From the NCBI GenBank assembly GCA_017513085.1, contig JAFWDK010000018.1:36679-100678 (forward strand): DNA of 64,000 bases. The letters run 5' to 3'. How positions within the stretch are numbered: the stretch's first letter is position 1; each line of letters opens with the position of its first letter. The notes under the pieces were generated by a model. It saw only the letters and a program-made list of their open reading frames with translations, had not been told where the DNA came from and did no database searches. Position numbers and translations under genes: made by a program. This document shows positions 17,366 to 25,137 of the stretch, piece after piece. The DNA comes from Clostridiales bacterium. GTDB taxonomy: Bacteria; Bacillota; Clostridia; Saccharofermentanales; Saccharofermentanaceae.

Positions 17366-19360
17366 TCACATTTCATATTCTTCTCTTACGTCGGCAAAAG
17401 GACCCGCTATCGTGGATACCCCTCTGTCTTTTCCGAAATAGTCATATTTCAGAACGATATCGGATCCATCCGTGTTTTCAAAACGCTGATCCGGCTGGAA
17501 GGCTTTCCCGAGTATGTCGGTGTTTATGATCCCCAGCGGGAAATCCTCCACTTTCTTTATTATGTTGGTGGAAAGAATATATTTTCCGTTCTTCTCCGTA
17601 ACATCCGCCACAGCCTTGAATCTCTTTACGGTCAGGTTCTTCTCTTCCTTCTTCCATGCCTTCGCACCGTTCATGTACACATTGCCGTTGATCCAGACAG
17701 GAAGATGCTGGAAGTGCTTTTCCATGATCTTGTGTTCATAAGACATCGGCTCATCGAGATGGAAAGAATCGATCCATTCCTGATATGTCGGATATTCGTC
17801 AAAGATGAACGTGCCCGCTTCCTGCTTGTCGAAGAAATTCGGATCTTCATCCTCCGGACAGGTTTCGATCGGCCACTTCTGTACGAAAATATTATTGTAG
17901 ATACGGTCATCTCCGTGAAGGATACTCATAAAGCCCATCACTTCCGTTCTGTGCGGGAAATGGTAAGGTGTATATCTCGGCTGGTTCTTACCGGATACGA
18001 ATTCATCCGTTCCCTCGCCGATTGCCTGGAATGTTCCGCAGATCAGGTTATTGACCACAGCCACACCCTCCGTCGCCAGGCGAAGCGACGCTTTACTGAG
18101 CATGATGTTATTGTCGATAAGCGTAGGTCCATGGCTGACTTCCACAAAGATATCCTGACTCATGATCGTGCCGCGGATCCTCTTGGCAAAAGCAGGTGTA
18201 TGATTGTCATGCAGGAAATTCTGTGAAAGGATCGTGCCCTGCGCCTGCCAGTCACACCAGATACCCATCGTACAATGATGAATGTGGTTTCTTCTCATGA
18301 TCACATCGATCGCGGCATGCATCTTGATTCCGGCGATCTCCGCGCCACCGATCTCCATCATGTTGTTTATGTTATGGATATGGTTGTCCTCGATGATGGA
18401 GAAGACACCGCCCATACGACCGACAATACCGGTCTGTTCGCAGTGATGGATATGACAACGGCGCACGATATGCGAACCGATATTTTCCTTGAGCCATCCG
18501 TGATACTGGCCACGGCATACCGCGTCGCGCTCCATCTGCGTCGGACTCTTAACACGGTATTTCGTAAAGTAGTGGTCATTCTCCGGATCCAGATATTTGC
18601 CGAGAGAGATGCCGCAGCAACGGCTATGGCTGACTTCACAGTCTTCGATGATCCATCCCTTGCTCCAGTGAGGACCGATCATGCCGTCCTGGAATGCTGC
18701 CGGCGGAGCCCAGGTGGTGGCCGCTTTGTTCACGGTAAATCCGGAAAGCGTGATAAAGCCGACGCCTGTTTTGCTCGGGAAGAAGCAGTTTCTTCTGACA
18801 TTGATCTCAACCTTTTGCTTATTCGGATCTTTTCCCTGGAAATTAGCATAGATCACAGTCGTATTGCCATCCTGCTCACAATACCACTTGCGTGTGGAAT
18901 TCTCCGGCTCCCAGGAAGCGATATCTATTTCGCCTTTGAGGCATTCCTCTAGCGTATCCGTCTCATAAAGAGCCACGTCATTCATATATACGCAGCCTGT
19001 ATGCGGATAACGGTGCCAGAAATACCAGTCACCGCCGATACGTGTGGTATATGGGTTATACGCACCGAAAATGCCGTTATCGATACGCACTCTCCAGGTT
19101 TTTCCTTTATATTTCTCCCATCCCTTTACGATTTCCGCGCCTGTAATGACAGCCTTCAGCGGCTCTACGGAACGATACGTGATACGGGCATCTTCTGTTC
19201 CGGCGTTTGCCGGATCCACGTATTCACGATACACGCCGGGAAGTACAAGTACTTCATCACCCGGATTGGCAACTTTTGCCGCAGCAGAAATAGTCAGAAA
19301 CGGGTGTTCTTTGGTGCCACAGCCCTGGGACTTCGTGTTCTGGTCAACGTAGTAGATCAT
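17366..19360 (-). CDS. GH120-type beta-xylosidase (right-handed beta-helix)
   Basis: A 664-residue protein without a signal peptide, so probably cytoplasmic. It would release xylose from imported xylo-oligosaccharides. The sequence matches my memory of Thermoanaerobacterium XylC (GH120) along its length, for example GVYREYVDP, VIYANFQGKDPN, GPHWSKGWIIED and HAAIDV. The proposed nucleophile and acid/base are kept: Asp370 in IWCDWQAQG and Glu407 in IFVEVSHGP. A roughly 14-residue insert (around 388-402) lies between them. The ATG overlaps the HD-protein stop (ATGA), so translation is coupled. No xylose transporter or isomerase genes are in the window. Confidence 0.85.
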   Translation of the reverse strand: MIYYVDQNTKSQGCGTKEHPFLTISAAAKVANPGDEVLVLPGVYREYVDPANAGTEDARITYRSVEPLKAVITGAEIVKGWEKYKGKTWRVRIDNGIFGAYNPYTTRIGGDWYFWHRYPHTGCVYMNDVALYETDTLEECLKGEIDIASWEPENSTRKWYCEQDGNTTVIYANFQGKDPNKQKVEINVRRNCFFPSKTGVGFITLSGFTVNKAATTWAPPAAFQDGMIGPHWSKGWIIEDCEVSHSRCCGISLGKYLDPENDHYFTKYRVKSPTQMERDAVCRGQYHGWLKENIGSHIVRRCHIHHCEQTGIVGRMGGVFSIIEDNHIHNINNMMEIGGAEIAGIKMHAAIDVIMRRNHIHHCTMGIWCDWQAQGTILSQNFLHDNHTPAFAKRIRGTIMSQDIFVEVSHGPTLIDNNIMLSKASLRLATEGVAVVNNLICGTFQAIGEGTDEFVSGKNQPRYTPYHFPHRTEVMGFMSILHGDDRIYNNIFVQKWPIETCPEDEDPNFFDKQEAGTFIFDEYPTYQEWIDSFHLDEPMSYEHKIMEKHFQHLPVWINGNVYMNGAKAWKKEEKNLTVKRFKAVADVTEKNGKYILSTNIIKKVEDFPLGIINTDILGKAFQPDQRFENTDGSDIVLKYDYFGKDRGVSTIAGPFADVREEYEM

Positions 19361-19980
19361 TGTTTTTCCTCCAAGATGTATGCTGATTCGATGTCTGATG
19401 TATAAATTGCTACTACCGACGGGTAGATCTTAGCCGTTTCGGAAAAAGGATCCGGATAAGTGTTCTTGTCCGGTCCCATATGCAGACGGATCATAGCGTA
19501 TTCTTCAGCCGTTATGCGGATAAAATTCTGAATATAACAACAGGATTTTTCACCATGTCCGACCGGGAAATTGTCTTTGATCCCCCAAACTTCTTTTTCC
19601 ACCCAATTCGCGACTTCTTTGCCGAACTGGTTGATCTTCGTGCCTTCTTTAACGTTTTTCACTTCTTTGACATAGAAGTTCACTTTGCAAAGATCATGAA
19701 GAAGCGACGTGATAATAACGGTTTCCGGCTTGATCGAGATCAGGCCCTGCTCCACTTTCTCCGAAAGACGTTGATAAACATGAAGGCTGTGAAGCGCAAG
19801 TCCACCCTCGCAATTCAGATGATACTTCGTGGATGCCGGAGCACGGAAAAAATCCGTCTTATTCGTGATCCAGTCCAAAAGCCGGTCCATGCCGGGACGG
19901 TTGGTCGACAAAAGAAGGTCAGTGATCTTTTTCTTATTCTGCTCCTGCTCCTCTTTAGATATTGAAAACTCTTCTTCCAT
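19357..19980 (-). CDS. HD-domain hydrolase-like protein
   Basis: A 207-residue protein with an HD-type metal-binding layout: LALHSLHVYQ, then SLLHDLCKVNFY (the HD pair) and VGHGEKSCC. HD proteins are usually metal-dependent phosphohydrolases acting on nucleotides or signalling molecules. The substrate here is unknown. It begins 6 bases after the RluA-like gene and overlaps the GH120 gene by 4 bases. An AGGAG site precedes the ATG. Confidence 0.8.
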   Translation of the reverse strand: MEEEFSISKEEQEQNKKKITDLLLSTNRPGMDRLLDWITNKTDFFRAPASTKYHLNCEGGLALHSLHVYQRLSEKVEQGLISIKPETVIITSLLHDLCKVNFYVKEVKNVKEGTKINQFGKEVANWVEKEVWGIKDNFPVGHGEKSCCYIQNFIRITAEEYAMIRLHMGPDKNTYPDPFSETAKIYPSVVAIYTSDIESAYILEEKQ

Positions 19981-19986
19981 TATTGC

Positions 19987-20691
19987 TCACTCCTTTGCAA
20001 ATTGATTCCATGGCTCTTCTTCCGAGAGCGGTATTTCAAATACCATCCGTTCTTTCGTAACCGGATGGTCCAGTTCAAGATGATACGACTCCAAAAGGAT
20101 GTCTCCGGCAAACCGGTTCGGTCCGGATCCGTATTTGCGATCACCAACGATCGGATGTCCGATGGAGGAAAGCTGCGCCCGGATCTGGTGTGAACGGCCT
20201 GTATGGAGTGTGATCGACAAGAGGGTGACCGGAACTCCGGCGACTCTTCCGTTCCCGACGACCTCATACTCCAGAAAACACTCTTTAGCATCTCGGGGCG
20301 CCTGTTCCTTGGCAGGAAAAACCTCAACAAGATTCGTCTTCGCATTCTTCAGAAGAAACGAACGGATCTCTCCCCTTTTTTCTTCAAAAGCACCATAGAC
20401 GACGGCACGATACTTCTTTCCGACTGTACGGTTTCGGATTTGTTCGCTGATGCGGGAAGCGCATTTGCTGGTCTTGGCAAAAACCATGACGCCGCGAACG
20501 GGACGGTCCAGCCGGTGTAACAGTCCGAGATAAGCTTCTCCCGGCTTGTGATATTTCTCAACGAGATACGATTTTAAAAGCGTAAGCATATCCGGCGCAC
20601 CGGAACTGTCGCTCTGCGAAAGCACACCGGCAGGTTTGACGGCCACAAGAAGGTGATTATCTTCAAAAAGGACCTTCGGTGTGTGGTTCAT
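19987..20691 (-). CDS. RluA-family RNA pseudouridine synthase
   Basis: A 234-residue enzyme that converts uridine to pseudouridine in rRNA or tRNA. The catalytic Asp lies in LHRLDRPVRGVMVFAK, the RluA signature. VKPAGVLSQSD and the C-terminal GRSHQIRAQLSSIGHPIVGD are also typical. There is no S4 domain, so it belongs to the short RluA type; target position unknown. The gene is one base downstream of the methyltransferase gene, and the pair may act together on ribosome maturation. Confidence 0.93.
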   Translation of the reverse strand: MNHTPKVLFEDNHLLVAVKPAGVLSQSDSSGAPDMLTLLKSYLVEKYHKPGEAYLGLLHRLDRPVRGVMVFAKTSKCASRISEQIRNRTVGKKYRAVVYGAFEEKRGEIRSFLLKNAKTNLVEVFPAKEQAPRDAKECFLEYEVVGNGRVAGVPVTLLSITLHTGRSHQIRAQLSSIGHPIVGDRKYGSGPNRFAGDILLESYHLELDHPVTKERMVFEIPLSEEEPWNQFAKE

Positions 20692-20692
20692 A

Positions 20693-21601
20693 TCAAGCCT
20701 CCTCAGGTGTCCATCTGCCTGTTGATCCGCAAGGCAGTATCAGATCCATCTTCGTGCAAGGAAGGCCCAATTCTTCCGAAAGCACATTTCCCCCGTGTTT
20801 CGTCCTTATAGCAAGCCTCAGTATATCCTCGATCACCATAGAGGATAGTCCTGTCGTATAAGAATTGATCAGGAAGAACAACGGGTCATCGGAAAGGAGT
20901 TTCTCACATTTTTCGACCAACGGAAAAAGCGCATCTTCGAGTTTCCACATCTCACCGGAAGGTCCGCGTCCGTAGGCAGGCGGATCCATGATGATGCCAT
21001 CGTAAGTCCGGCCTCGCCGGATCTCCCTTTCCACAAAGCGGTTACAGTCTTCTACGATAAAGCGGATATAGCAATCCTCGAGTTTGGAAGCCACCATATT
21101 CTCTTTGGCGCGGCCGACCATGCCCTTACTTGCATCAACATGCACGACTTCAGCAGCGCCCGCCGCTGCAAAAGCCATGGTGGCGCCTCCGGTATAGGCA
21201 AAAAGATTCAGGATACGGGGCTTTTTTCCCTCTTTCACGGCTTTCTGGATCTTCTTTCCGCAAAAGTCCCAGTTAGCTGCCTGTTCAGGAAAAAGTCCTG
21301 TATGTTTAAAGCTGGTAGGTTCAATAATGAATGTTAAAGGACGTCCGACAGCATCGTAATGAATCTCCCACTTCTGCGGCATCGGCTTCTCCTTGCTCCA
21401 GTGGCCACCGCCGCTCTCGCTGCGATGATACATGGCATGAGGCTTAGGCCAGTACTGTTCTTTCATGCCGGCATAACCGGTCTTCGGCCAGATTGCCTGG
21501 GGATCCGGCCGTTGGAGATAAATGTCTCCCCATCGCTCGTATTTCTCCCCTTCACCGCTGTAAAGCAACTCGAAATCCGTCCATCTGTCCGCTAAAAACA
21601 T
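20693..21601 (-). CDS. Class I SAM-dependent methyltransferase, RlmI-like
   Basis: A 302-residue methyltransferase. SAM-binding motif I is NLFAYTGGATMA, the acidic loop is VHVDASKGMV, and motif IV is MDPPAYGRGP. This layout resembles the RlmI/RlmK rRNA cytosine or guanine methyltransferase group, here without the N-terminal PUA domain of RlmI. The rRNA target is inferred from its partnership with the adjacent pseudouridine synthase. First gene of a four-gene unit, divergent from the two-component system. GAGGAG precedes the ATG. Confidence 0.87.
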   Translation of the reverse strand: MFLADRWTDFELLYSGEGEKYERWGDIYLQRPDPQAIWPKTGYAGMKEQYWPKPHAMYHRSESGGGHWSKEKPMPQKWEIHYDAVGRPLTFIIEPTSFKHTGLFPEQAANWDFCGKKIQKAVKEGKKPRILNLFAYTGGATMAFAAAGAAEVVHVDASKGMVGRAKENMVASKLEDCYIRFIVEDCNRFVEREIRRGRTYDGIIMDPPAYGRGPSGEMWKLEDALFPLVEKCEKLLSDDPLFFLINSYTTGLSSMVIEDILRLAIRTKHGGNVLSEELGLPCTKMDLILPCGSTGRWTPEEA

Positions 21602-21633
21602 ACTGTTCTCCTCTGTGCGAAATATCGTATTTC

Positions 21634-21662
21634 AGTATACCATTTCAAATAAATGGAAAAAA
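21634..21662 (-). promoter_or_regulatory. Promoter of the methyltransferase-RluA-HD-GH120 unit, with spacer dyad
   Basis: An extended -10 (TGG-TATACT; hexamer at 21634-21639) lies about 33 bases before the start codon; the -35 (TTTTTT, 21657-21662) is weak. The 17-base spacer is itself an inverted repeat, CCATTT-N5-AAATGG (21640-21656), a candidate operator. Confidence 0.55.
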
Positions 21663-21760
21663 GAGAGCGTCACGGGAAACAATTTCGAATTTGTCATTTT
21701 CCTGACTCCCCCCAAATTACAGAATTTATCCCGAAAAACAAAAAAAATATGAAATTCATG

Positions 21761-21788
21761 TTCACAATTCACGCGGTTATATTATAAT
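21761..21788 (+). promoter_or_regulatory. Two-component system promoter
   Basis: TTCACA (21761-21766) and a consensus TATAAT (21783-21788) with a 16-base spacer, about 37 bases before the response-regulator start. Confidence 0.6.
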
Positions 21789-21824
21789 ATATTGTAATGT
21801 AAACAATTATCGAGGTGTTAAGAA

Positions 21825-22514
21825 ATGGCTATTGCTCCACATATTCTTATTTGTGACGACGATCCGGTCGTACACGAGTCTCTTGGATTATATTTTGAAA
21901 ATGAACACTTCACGTATTCGAGTGCATATGACGGACGTGATGCGTTAGCTCATGTCGCTTCCGACAAGCCGGATCTCATTATCCTGGATGTCATGATGCC
22001 TGAAAAAACAGGTATCGAAGTTTGCCGGGAGATCCGTAAGACACTTTCTACGCCAATTATTATCCTTACTGCGAAGGGTGAAGAGATCGATCGTGTATTA
22101 GGTCTGGAACTTGGTGCGGATGATTATATTGTTAAGCCGTTTTCCCCGCGTGAAGTAATCGCGCGTATTAAGGCGGTTCTTCGCCGTATCACGGAACCGC
22201 AGGACAATTCTTCTCTTCTTCGTTTTGAAGGTCTGGAGATCAATCTGGATAACTATCAGGTGAAAGTCAAGGGTGAACTTGTTCCTTGTACCCCTAAGGA
22301 AGTGGAGATCCTCCACCTGTTGGCCTCACATATCGGTCAGGTCATGGATCGTGAACAGATCCTTTCTCAGGTATGGGGATATGACTATTTCGGTGATACC
22401 AGAACCGTAGACACACACGTGAAGCGTATCCGTCAGAAGGTATATTATGAGGGTGCTCCGTGGTCTCTCATTACAGTATATGGTGTAGGTTATAAGTTTG
22501 AGGTCAATCAATAA
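21825..22514 (+). CDS. OmpR/PhoB-family response regulator, WalR-like
   Basis: A 229-residue response regulator. The receiver domain (residues 5-118) has the acidic pocket CDDDP, phospho-acceptor Asp55 (LIILDVMMP) and Lys104 (YIVKPFSP). The C-terminal winged helix (about 130-228) ends in TVDTHVKRIRQKV and ITVYGVGYKF. Its best-known relatives by eye are WalR and PhoP. Its stop overlaps the kinase start (ATGTTCCG after CAATA), so the pair is coupled. A WalR-like box precedes the NlpC/P60 gene in this window, which makes a wall-homeostasis role plausible but unproven. GAGGTG is the ribosome site. Confidence 0.93.
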   Translation: MAIAPHILICDDDPVVHESLGLYFENEHFTYSSAYDGRDALAHVASDKPDLIILDVMMPEKTGIEVCREIRKTLSTPIIILTAKGEEIDRVLGLELGADDYIVKPFSPREVIARIKAVLRRITEPQDNSSLLRFEGLEINLDNYQVKVKGELVPCTPKEVEILHLLASHIGQVMDREQILSQVWGYDYFGDTRTVDTHVKRIRQKVYYEGAPWSLITVYGVGYKFEVNQ

Positions 22515-24337
22515 TGTTCCGTAGCGTCTTTTTAAGAAAGATGGTAACTTTAGTGCTGGTGGCGCTTTGCTCATCGGCACTTCTTTCTGCATTCCTTTTT
22601 TCACTTGCCGCGAATGCCAGTTACCGTGTTACCACAGAGAATGCGATGATCGATAAGGCGACCTCTCTTTCAGCTTTTCTGACTTCCTATCTGGATAAGC
22701 ACGCTGAAAACAAGAAGAGTAATATCGATAATCTTCTCTTGGCTACCGATTCATATGGTGATCCTAACGTCCTCGGAGCCTACTTTCTTTTATATGACAC
22801 CGACGGGAAACAGTTGAAGACCGCCAACATCACTACATTTGACGATGCATCCATGATTTCTTCTCTGGACACATATGCCACCAGTTATATGCTGACCAAG
22901 AATACGAACATGAATCTTTTCAGCCGTATACCGAACTCCACCAAGAAAACATCGACATTCATCGTTCAGATCCCGATTTTTGTAGAAGATGATCCGATTG
23001 CTTTTCTGATCCTCGGAAGCGAAGAACCTCAACAGAGCGAGATCGTGAAGAACTTCAGCGATGTTCTTCTTCTCTCCACTTTTGTCGTTGCCTTTTTCAT
23101 GACTATTCCTGTCTATTTTGCATCGAAGCGTTTGATGCGTCCTCTTAGCAAAGTTGCAGATGTTGCGAATGCTTTGGGTCAGGGTGATTTTACCAAGAGA
23201 GCGGATGATTCCACCCGGGGCGAGATCGGTGATCTTGCCGCTTCGATCAATGAACTGGCGGAACGTCTTTCCAAATCGATCACCAGTGTTACCAATGAAC
23301 GTAACCGGCTGAAAGAAATCTTCGATATCATTTCCGAAGGTATCGTTTCCGTAGATATCAATCTCCAGCCGGACTATTCGAACAATGCTATCGCTACTCT
23401 CTTCGAGAAGGTACCGAGAAGAAATCTGTTTACGGAAAAACTGCAGCTCATTCCTTTTGAAGAAGTATGGGAAGATTTCGAAAACTGCATCAAGACCGGT
23501 GAGACTCTCGAGAGAACGATTGAAGCGAAAGATTGCGCATATATGTCCACGATCGTGCCTACCCGTGACAGTGATAAGATGATCATCGGCGCAACCGGAT
23601 TCTTCCGTGATATTTCCGAGCAGGAACGTCTTGAGCAGACACGCCGCGACTATGTGGCCAATGTATCTCACGAGCTTCGTACTCCTCTCACCGCCATGCG
23701 TGGTCTGGTAGAGCCTTTGGCGGACGGCATGGTTAAGAAAGAGGAAGACCGTCAGCGTTACTATGGCATCATCCTTCACGAGACCATGCGTCTTTCCCGT
23801 CTGATCGATGACATGTTGGAGCTTTCCCGTCTTCAGGCGAGAACGCTTGCATTTAAGACATTCCCGTTTGACCTGAACAAACTCCTTTCCGAATTTGAAA
23901 CCAAGTTTGCTCCGGTCATGGAAGAAGCCGATCTCGACTTCTCTGTTGAATACAAGACCGGTCCTCTGCCGACTGTTATGGGTAATCCGGACCGTGTGGA
24001 ACAGATCATCGTCATTCTTCTTGATAACGCGAAGAAATATACGCCGGCCGGAGGTTCTATCACCATTTCCACCGAGTATAACGACGAGACCGACCAGGTA
24101 CTCGTATCTGTCAGTGATACAGGTCAAGGTATCCATGAATACGACATTGATCATATTTTCGACCGTTTCTATAAAGCCGACCGTGCCAGAGGCAAGAAGG
24201 GTACCGGTCTGGGCCTTGCTATTGCCAAAGAGCTCTTAAGTTACATGGGCGAGACAATTACTGTGCAGAGCGAATATGGTGAGGGCACGACATTCACCTT
24301 CACACTTAAGCGTGTCACCGGAACAGTCTGGTATTGA
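22514..24337 (+). CDS. Membrane sensor histidine kinase, WalK-like layout
   Basis: A 607-residue kinase. It has a TM helix at about 9-32, an extracellular sensor region of about 150 residues, TM2 at 183-203, HAMP at about 204-255, and a PAS-like domain at about 265-368. HisKA follows with the phospho-acceptor His386 (VSHELRTPL), and the ATPase domain has the boxes ILLDNAKKYTP, VSDTGQGI and KGTGLGLAIAK. The same domain order and length occur in WalK (about 610 residues). The walHIJ accessory genes are missing, so PhoR-type function is an alternative. Coupled to the regulator upstream. Confidence 0.92.
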   Translation: MFRSVFLRKMVTLVLVALCSSALLSAFLFSLAANASYRVTTENAMIDKATSLSAFLTSYLDKHAENKKSNIDNLLLATDSYGDPNVLGAYFLLYDTDGKQLKTANITTFDDASMISSLDTYATSYMLTKNTNMNLFSRIPNSTKKTSTFIVQIPIFVEDDPIAFLILGSEEPQQSEIVKNFSDVLLLSTFVVAFFMTIPVYFASKRLMRPLSKVADVANALGQGDFTKRADDSTRGEIGDLAASINELAERLSKSITSVTNERNRLKEIFDIISEGIVSVDINLQPDYSNNAIATLFEKVPRRNLFTEKLQLIPFEEVWEDFENCIKTGETLERTIEAKDCAYMSTIVPTRDSDKMIIGATGFFRDISEQERLEQTRRDYVANVSHELRTPLTAMRGLVEPLADGMVKKEEDRQRYYGIILHETMRLSRLIDDMLELSRLQARTLAFKTFPFDLNKLLSEFETKFAPVMEEADLDFSVEYKTGPLPTVMGNPDRVEQIIVILLDNAKKYTPAGGSITISTEYNDETDQVLVSVSDTGQGIHEYDIDHIFDRFYKADRARGKKGTGLGLAIAKELLSYMGETITVQSEYGEGTTFTFTLKRVTGTVWY

Positions 24338-24360
24338 GTGCTTTTGCCGGAGAAAACATT

Positions 24361-25086
24361 ATGGCGGAAGATGAACGCAAAGAAAGCGTACGGATCAATA
24401 AATACATCAGTTCCAGCGGTTTTTGTTCCCGAAGGAAAGCAGATGAGCTTGTCGAACTGGGGATCGTCACCATTGACGGTCTGACTGCCGTTTCCGGAAG
24501 TCAGGTCTTTCCCGGTCAGACTGTCCTGATCAATGGTAAACCTGTGCTTCCCAATGATGACCATATCTATCTCGCTTTTCATAAGCCGTTGGGCATCACC
24601 TGTACCACAGACAGCCGCGATCCGGATAATATCATCGACTATATCGATTATCCGCAGCGCATCTTCCCTATCGGCAGACTCGATAAGAATTCTTCCGGCC
24701 TGATACTTCTGACCAATGACGGAGATATCGTGAACCGGCTTCTTCGCGCAGAGGGCCGTCATGATAAAGAATATGTTGTGGAAGTGAATAAACCGCTTGA
24801 TCCGGACTTTAAGAAAAACATGGAAAACGGAGTGCCGATACTGGATACCGTCACTCTCCCCTGCCAAGTCAAGATCGTGGGCAAATCGTCTTTCCATATC
24901 ATCCTGAACCAAGGCCTGAACCGTCAGATCCGTAGAATGTGCGAGTATTTCGGGTACAGAGTCGTACGTCTCAAGAGGATCCGCATTCTGAATATATCGC
25001 TGGGCGCGCTTCCCGTTGGCGAATACAGGAACCTCACACCGAAAGAGCGACGCGATCTCAAAGAGATCTTAGACAAAAGAAGCTAA
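24361..25086 (+). CDS. RsuA/RluB/RluF-family rRNA pseudouridine synthase
   Basis: A 241-residue enzyme with an N-terminal S4 RNA-binding domain (RINKYISSSGFCSRRKADEL, about residues 10-65) and a pseudouridine synthase domain. The catalytic Asp is in IGRLDKNSSGL, and the C-terminal QGLNRQIRRMCEYFGY is typical of RluF/RluB. Likely target is 23S rRNA. I start at the ATG at 24361 (GGAG 8 bases upstream); an in-frame TTG overlapping the kinase stop has no such site. It is 23 bases after the kinase, so probably in the same transcript. Confidence 0.92.
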   Translation: MAEDERKESVRINKYISSSGFCSRRKADELVELGIVTIDGLTAVSGSQVFPGQTVLINGKPVLPNDDHIYLAFHKPLGITCTTDSRDPDNIIDYIDYPQRIFPIGRLDKNSSGLILLTNDGDIVNRLLRAEGRHDKEYVVEVNKPLDPDFKKNMENGVPILDTVTLPCQVKIVGKSSFHIILNQGLNRQIRRMCEYFGYRVVRLKRIRILNISLGALPVGEYRNLTPKERRDLKEILDKRS

Positions 25087-25089
25087 TTG

Positions 25090-25121
25090 AAAAGGGCTCT
25101 CAAGATTTTTCTTGAGAGCCC
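25090..25121. terminator. Terminator between convergent genes
   Basis: An 11-bp stem (25094-25104 with 25111-25121) with a 6-base loop. On the minus strand it is followed by a TTTT run, making it the terminator of the GH2 gene. On the plus strand the stem follows the pseudouridine synthase, but the T-run is missing. Confidence 0.85.
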
Positions 25122-25137
25122 AAATCGTATAGTGAAA

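Noticed and set aside
22790..24154. A 454-codon minus-strand open frame
   Set aside because: Antisense to the histidine kinase, whose motifs are clear.
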